A DNA stretch of 5,208 nucleotides from Gemmatimonadota bacterium (GTDB taxonomy: Bacteria > Gemmatimonadota > Gemmatimonadetes > Gemmatimonadales > GWC2-71-9). This document shows, piece by piece, positions 1 to 5,208 of this stretch. The translations under genes and the position numbers were made by a program. Position 1 is the first letter of the stretch; the number at the start of each line of letters is the position of its first letter. The DNA lies in NCBI GenBank assembly GCA_003220975.1, contig QHTX01000050.1, positions 1 to 5,208 on the forward strand, written 5' to 3'. Below the pieces are notes generated by a model, which saw nothing but the letters and a program-made list of their open reading frames with translations, was not told where the DNA came from and ran no database searches.

Positions 1-321
1 GTCGAGCGACTCATACAGATACTGTTTGCAGCTCTTGCCGGCTTCGCGCTTGCCACAGCGCGCGCCGATCGGCCCGGTGCCCTGCTCGTCGGTGAGGAGG
101 TTCGGAGCGCGCGTGCCGAGCCCGTGGCAGGTCGTGCAGCCGCCGATCCCGTTGAACACCTTCTCTCCGGCCGCCACCAGCTGCTCGGACGTCACGTTGG
201 CGCCGAGGGTGAGGGTCTGCGGGACCTCCGACTGGACCTGCGGGATCTTGTTGGCGATCAGGGTATAGAGCGCCAGCGTCCCGAGCACGATCGCGACGAC
301 CTTCGCGTTAGTGACCCACAC
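1..321 (-). CDS. Membrane-anchored monoheme cytochrome c (3' end off window)
   Basis: Electron-transfer protein, probably held by one N-terminal helix with its heme domain in the periplasm. The first 107 residues are visible. Residues 8-26 are hydrophobic (VVAIVLGTLALYTLIANKI) with no obvious signal peptidase site, so they read as an uncleaved signal anchor. A class I heme-attachment motif CTTCH lies at residues 62-66 (bases 124-138), preceded by the usual helix (EQLVAAGEKVFNGIGGC) and followed by GLGTRAPNL and GPIGAR, typical of small cytochrome c domains. The Met axial ligand would lie past the window edge. The chosen GTG start (319-321) begins MWVTNAK just before the anchor and overlaps the end of the CydA-like gene by 14 bases. 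Two extra cysteines, C89 and C98, are not part of the heme motif. Its place directly after a bd-like oxidase lacking a quinol loop suggests that it is that enzyme's electron-donating subunit (inference). The family call is firm; the partner is not proven. Confidence 0.9.
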   Translation of the reverse strand, partial: MWVTNAKVVAIVLGTLALYTLIANKIPQVQSEVPQTLTLGANVTSEQLVAAGEKVFNGIGGCTTCHGLGTRAPNLLTDEQGTGPIGARCGKREAGKSCKQYLYESLD

Positions 322-2029
322 GCTTGGCCCCCCCCACCCCCTCCCGGCCGCCCGGCGCGACGAACGTCGACTTTTCCGCGAGGCCGCCGAGCCAGAACAC
401 GAACGCGACGAGCGACAGGAAGATCAGGACGCACAGGCTGATCATCTTCGAGGCGTAGCCGAGCGCCGGCGTCGCGGCGTACTTGCTCGTGTCCTGCACC
501 ACCTGCCACACGTGCCAGTACTGGCGAACCCCGGAGCGCGCGAACCCCATCAACCCCATCAACCAGGTGAAGGTGACGGCGAGCACGAACAGCGCGTACT
601 GGGAGCGCGCCGGCATCCTGCCCCACTGGATCGCGCCCAGCGACCGGGCACCGCGGCCCAGCAGGATGTCGATCACCGTCACGAACACGATGCACGAGAG
701 TACTGCCAGCACCTGGTACACACTGAAGCCGATGCGGACGATCGCGTCCACGAAATAGCCGCGGATCCCGTAGAACAGCACGATCGTGGCCGCGATCGCG
801 AACATCGCCGCCTGGATCTGCGTGCCGGTCTTGGCCCACGGCACCACCGGCCGCGTGTTGGCGCGACGGTACAGCAGGAACGACAGGAACGTGGTGAGGA
901 TCATCAGATTCACGGCGGTATTCTTGGCGCTCATGACGCCGAGGGCGCCGAGGAACGGGTGGTGCGAGCCTCCCATCGCCGCGAGCTCTTTCGAGTCCGC
1001 GATCATCGTGTGCGGCGTGCCCCACACGATGGCGCCAAGCACAAGCACGAGCAGCAGGTACTTGGTGTAGGGCCGGAAGCGCTCGGCGCCGGGGATGCGC
1101 TCCATCCCGACCCAGAGGTAGTAGTTGCCCGTCAGGAACAGCACGGCGATGAGGAACGCCTGGATCACCCACAACCAGCTCATGAAGCCGCCCATCATGG
1201 TGATCCCCATCGACTGGTCGTACTGGTAGATCTCGCGACCCAGCCAGTAGCCCGCGAACGGCAGCACGATGAGCGCCGAGATGGCGATGAAGTTGCCGAC
1301 GTAGCCCATCCAGTCGTAGTGGGCCCGCTCCTCGTCCGTCCGGGAGGCGAGGAAGCGGTAGCTCGCGTACGCCGCCACGATCGCGCCGCCGAACACCACG
1401 TTCGCGATCAGCCGGTGCACGTTGATCGGCATCCAGGTGGCGTTGGCGATCGCGTGCCACAGCTTGATCGTGGCGGGATCGGTGGCTGGTGTGATGTCGC
1501 GTGGCGGGGTCATCATGTAGGTGAGCCACGAGTTCGCAATGAACATCACGATCGTGCCCCACACGTTCAGCAGCAGCCCCAGCCCCCAGTGCGCCCACTT
1601 GGCCCGGGCATGCTTCCAGCGGTCCCAGCCGTAGTAATACAAGTACAGCGTGAACGACTCGAGGAAGAACAGCGCCGCGTACGCCCACATCGAGGGGCCG
1701 AACACCGCCGTGAGGTAGGCCCAGAATCGGGGGTACAACGTGGCGAGGAAGAACACGAGCACCGCGCCCCAGATCGCGGTCGCACTGTAGGCCACGAGCA
1801 GCAGGCGCGTGAACTCCTTCGCCAGCCGGTCGTAGCGGGCGTCCCCACCGAAGATCCCGATCGCCTCCGCCACCACGGCGAACATCGGCACGCCCAGCAC
1901 GAAGGCGGCGAACATGAGGTGCACCTCGGCCGCGATCCACACCGCGGCCCGCGCGCCGATCAGCGGAAACTCGCCGTAGGCGCGCGTGGTGTCGGCGGCG
2001 GCTTGGAGCAGCACGAAGCCGTCAGTCAT
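308..2029 (-). CDS. Divergent cytochrome bd oxidase subunit I-like (CydA-like) membrane protein
   Basis: Integral membrane heme protein of the cytochrome bd superfamily, 573 residues and about 13 hydrophobic helices, against about 9 in standard CydA. Similarity is clearest in the N-terminal half: EVHLMFAAFVLGVPMF places H37 at E. coli H19 (high-spin heme ligand); FFLES places E124 at E107, followed by YYYGWDRW, matching CydA FFFGWDR; INVHRLIANVVFGGA places H205 at H186 and M376 matches M393 (low-spin b558 ligands). Differences: E99 is replaced by A116; the long Q-loop with its K252/E257 quinol site is absent; the GRQPW motif appears as VRQYWH at 501-506, with S499 where E445 should be. The C-terminal tail is short and basic, so probably cytoplasmic. 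The ATG start overlaps the upstream stop by one base (TGATG); only a weak GAG lies about 11 bases upstream, so translation is probably coupled. No CydB gene is visible. The likely role is cytochrome c-linked oxygen reduction, like the bd-superfamily members described as lacking the quinol site. The family is clear, the exact reaction is inferred. Confidence 0.87.
   Translation of the reverse strand: MTDGFVLLQAAADTTRAYGEFPLIGARAAVWIAAEVHLMFAAFVLGVPMFAVVAEAIGIFGGDARYDRLAKEFTRLLLVAYSATAIWGAVLVFFLATLYPRFWAYLTAVFGPSMWAYAALFFLESFTLYLYYYGWDRWKHARAKWAHWGLGLLLNVWGTIVMFIANSWLTYMMTPPRDITPATDPATIKLWHAIANATWMPINVHRLIANVVFGGAIVAAYASYRFLASRTDEERAHYDWMGYVGNFIAISALIVLPFAGYWLGREIYQYDQSMGITMMGGFMSWLWVIQAFLIAVLFLTGNYYLWVGMERIPGAERFRPYTKYLLLVLVLGAIVWGTPHTMIADSKELAAMGGSHHPFLGALGVMSAKNTAVNLMILTTFLSFLLYRRANTRPVVPWAKTGTQIQAAMFAIAATIVLFYGIRGYFVDAIVRIGFSVYQVLAVLSCIVFVTVIDILLGRGARSLGAIQWGRMPARSQYALFVLAVTFTWLMGLMGFARSGVRQYWHVWQVVQDTSKYAATPALGYASKMISLCVLIFLSLVAFVFWLGGLAEKSTFVAPGGREGVGGAKRVGH
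328..342 (-). promoter_or_regulatory. G-rich tract at the CydA-like/cytochrome c junction: possible ribosome binding site
   Basis: On the coding strand this reads A, five G, T, eight G. The G8 run (328-335) ends six bases before the GTG start of the cytochrome c gene, where a Shine-Dalgarno sequence would lie. It can pair with the anti-Shine-Dalgarno CCUCC using one G-U wobble. It also encodes the glycine-rich C-terminal tail of the CydA-like protein. A run of this length is prone to slippage and to sequencing error; see the findings. Confidence 0.45.
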
Positions 2030-3306
2030 CAGCTATCAGTCTCGATGAAGAAGGGTCGCTTCTTCGAGAAGTCGATCGGCATGGCGCTGCGCACTTCCGC
2101 GAGCAGCTCGACCGTCACTTCCCGGCGGCCCTGGCGGCGGGCGTAGTCCTCCACCCGCTGCATGACGACGCCGCGTACGAAGGAGGGAATGCGGTCCATG
2201 CGCGCGCGGGCCGCGTCGGCCCACACGAGTGCCGGCGTGAAGTCGTCGCCGTAGGCGATGTCGCGCGCGCGCTCGAGGGGGGGCGTGCCGCCCGTCGGTT
2301 GATAGGCACACGACGGATCGGCGGCGAGCACGTCCCCCTCGAGCGCGAGGGCGCGTGCGCGGCACCCACCGCACAACCGGCGGTATTCGCACCGGCCGCA
2401 CTTGCCGCCCAGCTCGCCCTCGCGGAGCCGGCGGAACAGCGGTGCGGCGCGCCACAGCTCGGCGAAGCTCTGCGTGCGCAGGTCGCCCGCGACCTCGGGC
2501 ATGTACGGGCACGGCGTGAGCTTCCCGTCCGGGGTGATGCGGCAGTACTGCGTGCCGCAGGGACAGCGGGTCTCGTAGTTGAGGATGGGGGAGTCGGGGT
2601 CGGCCTGGTGCACGTGACGCATGAAGTGCGGCGCGCATTTCGCCCGCACCAGCATGCGGCCGCGGTACTCGCGCTGCCAGCGCGTGAGATCGGCGAGCAC
2701 GGCCTCGTAGTCCGCCGGCGACAGGTCCGTGAGCGACGCGCCGCGCCCCGTCGCGACCAAGAAATAGCAGTTGAACGACACCGCCCCCTCGTCCGCCGCC
2801 CACGCGACCAGGCGCGCGAGCTCCGCGCGGTTGCCCTTTGTCACGGTCGTCTGCACGATGAAATCGAGCCGGTGCGCGCGCAGCCGCGCGAGCGCGGCTA
2901 GCGTGTCGGCGAGCGAGCCCTTCCCGTGCCGGAAGTTGTCGTGGTAGGAGGGACGCAGCGAATCCACGCTCACCGCCACCCCCCGCACGCCGGCGGCCAC
3001 CAGCGCCGCAATGCGCCCGTCCGTGAGGTGGGTCCCGTTCGTCCCCACGACCACCGTGGCGCCCCCGTCGGACGCGGCGCGCGCGATCGCGGTGAGATCC
3101 TCGCGCAGCAGCGGCTCGCCGCCCGACAGGATGATCATCGGCGACGGGTTCACCTCGAGGATGCCCTCGAGGATGCGCCGGCACTCCGCCGTGTCGAGCT
3201 CCCCGGCGGCGGACTGGCCTGGCCCGGCGGCGATGTAGCAGTGGGCGCATTCGAGGTTGCAGCGCCGCGTCAGGTTCCAGGCAATCACGTGCGGGACGAA
3301 GTTCAC
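2029..3306 (-). CDS. Radical SAM/SPASM heme-biosynthesis-type enzyme (AhbC/AhbD/NirJ-like) with C-terminal PCP_red domain
   Basis: A 425-residue cytoplasmic iron-sulfur enzyme that should cleave S-adenosylmethionine to start a radical reaction on a tetrapyrrole. The radical SAM cluster motif is CNLECAHC (C16, C20, C23; bases 3238-3261), followed by GGEP at 62-65 and VGTNGT at 87-92. The SPASM region at 248-333 has C250-X10-G-X4-C266, then C303-X2-C306-X5-C312-X2-C315 and C333, enough for extra 4Fe-4S clusters. The strings CEYRRLCGGCRARALA and DPSC are typical of the AhbC/AhbD/NirJ group, which decarboxylates or trims siroheme-derived porphyrins (heme b by the siroheme route, or heme d1). Residues 360-409 (WADAARARMDRIPSFVRG...) form a PCP_red domain, an addition not found in the basic enzymes. 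The GTG start overlaps the upstream stop (GTGA), with GGAGAAG eight bases before it. Being directly upstream of the CydA-like gene suggests that it makes or alters that protein's heme (inference). Family very likely; substrate unknown. A peptide-modifying SPASM enzyme is less likely, since no small precursor gene is nearby. Confidence 0.92.
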   Translation of the reverse strand: MNFVPHVIAWNLTRRCNLECAHCYIAAGPGQSAAGELDTAECRRILEGILEVNPSPMIILSGGEPLLREDLTAIARAASDGGATVVVGTNGTHLTDGRIAALVAAGVRGVAVSVDSLRPSYHDNFRHGKGSLADTLAALARLRAHRLDFIVQTTVTKGNRAELARLVAWAADEGAVSFNCYFLVATGRGASLTDLSPADYEAVLADLTRWQREYRGRMLVRAKCAPHFMRHVHQADPDSPILNYETRCPCGTQYCRITPDGKLTPCPYMPEVAGDLRTQSFAELWRAAPLFRRLREGELGGKCGRCEYRRLCGGCRARALALEGDVLAADPSCAYQPTGGTPPLERARDIAYGDDFTPALVWADAARARMDRIPSFVRGVVMQRVEDYARRQGRREVTVELLAEVRSAMPIDFSKKRPFFIETDS

Positions 3307-5208
3307 GGCAGCAGCTTCTCCACCGCCGCCTTCGCTTCTTCCGGCGTGAGGCCTTTAAAGTCCACCGGGCACTTGCCCATCTTCTCTTCGATGTCGCGGA
3401 TGGGACAGCGCGTGATCCCCTGCGCCTTTGCTTCTTCGATGAACGCCTGCAGCGAATTGCCCTCGCCGCGGATCTGCTTGGCCCGCAGCTCGGTGAACAT
3501 CACCATCATGGTGTCGACGTCGAACTCGTCGGCGGCGATCATGGCCTGCTTGTTGTCGTCCATCACGCGCGTCGTCACGCGCCAGATGCCGTGGCTCCGG
3601 GAGAAGCGCTCGACGGTGTTGCGGGCGAGCGGCCGCGCGATGAGCGGCACCAGCCCGAGCCGCTGCCACGACTCCTCGGTCCACACGATCGCGTCGGCGG
3701 CAGTGCGCGCCCGCCGGCTCACCGCACCGGTGACCGGGCACTTGACCTCGACTTCCATGGTCGCGGGCTCGGGATCGGCATCGTGTCCCTGAACCTTCGT
3801 GGCCTTCAGCTGCTCCTGCGCCTTCACCTCCGCGAGGGCGAGCTCCTCCGCCGTGCCGATCCCCATGATGAGCTGCATGTGCGTGGGCAGGAGCTTCTTG
3901 ATCGCCTCGTCGAGCCACCGGTTCGTCACCGTCGCGGGCTCGCCGTGCGTCTGCTCCAGCACGTACTCCTCCACCGCCCGGCGCGCGATCCCCTGCGCGA
4001 ACGGCGGCACGCGCAGGATCCGCACCTCGGCCTCCGGGGCCCAGGGCAGTCCCGCGACGCCGTCCTCCTCGATCCAGGGGATGTCCTCGGGACGGATGCC
4101 TACTGTCCCCGCAACAAGCACGTTGCACGTTGCAAGTCGCACGAGGTTTTCGGCCTGGGACCCCAATTGGGTCCCCTCGATGCGGTGCGCGCCGTGGCGG
4201 GCGAGCACGACCAGCGACGGTTTGATCTCCTCGGCCCACTGCATGATCACCTGGAACGGCTTGCCGATGAGGATTTGCGTCTTGAGCGGGACCGCGGGGA
4301 ACTCGCGCGCCATCACTTCGGCGCGCTTCAAGTTCGCCTGGCACAGCTTGAGGAGTCCCTTGTCGATGATGTTGTTGTGCAGTTCCTCCTGTTCCTCGAA
4401 CTTGAAGACCTTCGAGGCCTGGTACGACAGCACGTCCTTGATGTTGTGGAACACGACGTGGTGGTACTCCACGTCGAAGGCGCTGCACACGTAGAGCGAT
4501 CCGCCGAACGCCTGCGCCAGCTCGAGCGCGACGCGCATCGCCCTGTAGCCGTACGACGAGCCGTCCACGCAGACGAGCAATCGGCCTGCCGCGAACGGGC
4601 GATCGTCGCGCACCACCAGCACGTCCTTCTCGACCCCCCGCAGCACCCGCGCGACCACGCCGCCCAGCTGCGAGTAGGGCTGCCGGCCGAGCCCGTGCGC
4701 TCCGATCGCGAGCAGGTCGTACGCCCGGCCCGAGGACCCGACGAGCCGCGCCGCCCGATCCTCGTCTTCGGCCACCAGCCGCCCGTTCTCGCCCACCCGC
4801 ACGTCGGAGCGGACCTTGTCGCCGCCGTCGTAGCCGGCGGCGCGATTGGGATCGAAGCCGATGAGCCCCGGCAGCCGCCCGGCGCCGCGGTTCACCTCGT
4901 TCGCGATCTCTTCGTAATTGATGCCTTCGAGCAGCTGGCGCGTGAGTCGCACACCGGCCGCGTCGCACCGCTTGCCCAGCTGATCGAGGAAGCTGTCGGC
5001 GATGAGCTGCAGCCCCTTCTCGATCAACTTGTCATGGATCTTGCGCTGCTTCTTGATCTCCTCGGGGGTCTGGAAGCGCGCGGGGAGACCGGTCTCGAGC
5101 TGGCGGAAGCGGACGTCGTGGAGTCGGGCGGCGTAGACGTGGTTGCCGGTGACGCGACCGTCGGCCTGGCGGCACAGCTCGATCGCCCGGTCGACGGCCC
5201 AGTCGGAG
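3303..5208 (-). CDS. Tandem universal stress protein domains fused to two PCP_red-like domains (5' end off window)
   Basis: At least 634 residues; the frame stays open to the right edge (first full codon 5205-5207), so the true start is outside. Residue numbers here count from that codon. USP domain 1 spans about 1-200, entering at SDWAVDRAIELCRQ, so only its first strand is missing; it ends with DLLAIGAHGLG and VEKDVLVVRD. USP domain 2 spans about 207-368: LLVCVDGSS (D215), LVVLARHG, then the nucleotide-loop pattern G339-X9-G349-S350. PCP_red-like domain 1 lies at 387-440 (LPWAPEAEVRILRVPPFAQG...) and domain 2 at 507-557 (IVWTEESWQRLGLVPLIARP...), joined by a charged linker. The tail holds Cys-Pro pairs at C601 and C613; another is at C490. 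USP domains often bind ATP and sense stress; PCP_red suggests tetrapyrrole contact. As first visible gene of the operon, coupled to the radical SAM enzyme, it may carry or sense a heme intermediate (inference). A TTG at 5025-5027 is not the start, because USP-like sequence continues upstream of it. Confidence 0.9.
   Translation of the reverse strand, partial: SDWAVDRAIELCRQADGRVTGNHVYAARLHDVRFRQLETGLPARFQTPEEIKKQRKIHDKLIEKGLQLIADSFLDQLGKRCDAAGVRLTRQLLEGINYEEIANEVNRGAGRLPGLIGFDPNRAAGYDGGDKVRSDVRVGENGRLVAEDEDRAARLVGSSGRAYDLLAIGAHGLGRQPYSQLGGVVARVLRGVEKDVLVVRDDRPFAAGRLLVCVDGSSYGYRAMRVALELAQAFGGSLYVCSAFDVEYHHVVFHNIKDVLSYQASKVFKFEEQEELHNNIIDKGLLKLCQANLKRAEVMAREFPAVPLKTQILIGKPFQVIMQWAEEIKPSLVVLARHGAHRIEGTQLGSQAENLVRLATCNVLVAGTVGIRPEDIPWIEEDGVAGLPWAPEAEVRILRVPPFAQGIARRAVEEYVLEQTHGEPATVTNRWLDEAIKKLLPTHMQLIMGIGTAEELALAEVKAQEQLKATKVQGHDADPEPATMEVEVKCPVTGAVSRRARTAADAIVWTEESWQRLGLVPLIARPLARNTVERFSRSHGIWRVTTRVMDDNKQAMIAADEFDVDTMMVMFTELRAKQIRGEGNSLQAFIEEAKAQGITRCPIRDIEEKMGKCPVDFKGLTPEEAKAAVEKLLP
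3315..3321 (-). promoter_or_regulatory. Ribosome binding site for the radical SAM gene
   Basis: GGAGAAG on the coding strand, eight bases before the GTG at 3304-3306 and inside the last codons of the USP gene. It supports this GTG, which starts MNFVPHVIAWNLTRRC, the usual length ahead of the radical SAM cysteines. The only alternative start nearby would lie after the first cysteine and remove the motif. Confidence 0.6.

Noticed and set aside
258..1940. Second long minus-strand frame of 560 codons overlapping the CydA-like gene
   Set aside because: An Arg/Gly/Ala-rich shadow with no helices or motifs. The same applies to the minus frames at 2036-3250 and 3355-4968 and the plus frames at 2299-2901, 2926-3792 and 3799-4494.
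308..2029. Calling this a standard quinol oxidase subunit I (cydA)
   Set aside because: The Q-loop, E99 and E445 equivalents are missing, no cydB is visible next to it, and a cytochrome c follows. A plain cydA label would imply a quinol substrate that the sequence does not support.
311..2146. Long plus-strand open frame of 611 codons opposite the CydA-like gene
   Set aside because: Its translation is dominated by Arg, His, Glu, Gln and Asp with no recognisable domain, as expected of an antisense frame in GC-rich DNA. The minus frame holds clear helices and conserved heme ligands.
4119..4132. Two tandem copies of the 7-mer CACGTTG
   Set aside because: Falls in the codons for ATCNVLVA, a conserved USP strand. 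Two copies of seven bases are not evidence of a regulatory site.
4157..4175. Perfect 7-bp hairpin (GGGACCC / GGGTCCC with a 5-base loop)
   Set aside because: It lies inside the USP nucleotide-loop codons (EGTQLGS), is not followed by a T run on either strand, and is short enough to arise by chance in GC-rich coding sequence.
5025..5027. TTG as the start of the USP gene
   Set aside because: The frame stays open for 60 more codons to the window edge, and those residues continue the USP fold (SDWAVDRAIELCRQADG...). The start is off the window.
2029..5208. A chlorophyll biosynthesis locus, because of the PCP_red domains
   Set aside because: There is no BchL/N/B catalytic body; the PCP_red units are attached to radical SAM and USP proteins, and the downstream genes are respiratory.

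Overview
This is a GC-rich window in which four genes, all on the minus strand, fill almost every base. Read in transcription order (high to low coordinates) they are: (1) a universal stress protein (USP) fusion, cut at the right edge; (2) a radical SAM/SPASM enzyme of the heme-biosynthesis AhbC/AhbD/NirJ type; (3) a 13-helix membrane protein related to the cytochrome bd oxidase subunit CydA; (4) a membrane-anchored c-type cytochrome, cut at the left edge. The junctions are a 4-base GTGA overlap, a 1-base TGATG overlap and a 14-base overlap. With no intergenic space, the four are very probably one translationally coupled operon. The window shows no promoter, terminator, RNA gene, mobile element or CRISPR array.

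The high GC content, GTG starts, membrane-anchored cytochrome c and bd-type oxidase suggest a free-living bacterium that respires, probably Gram-negative. Gemmatimonadota, Acidobacteriota, Rokubacteria/Methylomirabilota or Nitrospirota would all fit, but the sequence alone does not decide between them.

Layout: 1-321 cytochrome c; 308-2029 CydA-like subunit; 2029-3306 radical SAM/SPASM protein with a C-terminal PCP_red domain; 3303-5208 tandem USP domains followed by two PCP_red-like domains and a tail with Cys-Pro dipeptides. PCP_red is the small domain otherwise known from the C-terminus of the dark-operative protochlorophyllide reductase subunit BchB/ChlB, so it points to tetrapyrrole handling.

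Working model (inference): the CydA-like protein keeps the low-spin heme ligands and the N-terminal high-spin heme histidine. It lacks the quinol-binding loop and two conserved glutamates, and it is followed directly by a cytochrome c. It may therefore be a cytochrome c-linked member of the bd superfamily. The two upstream proteins, carrying three PCP_red-like domains between them, may make, modify, carry or sense the heme for this complex. The unusual part is this pairing of a divergent oxidase with a dedicated tetrapyrrole radical SAM enzyme and a USP/PCP_red protein.
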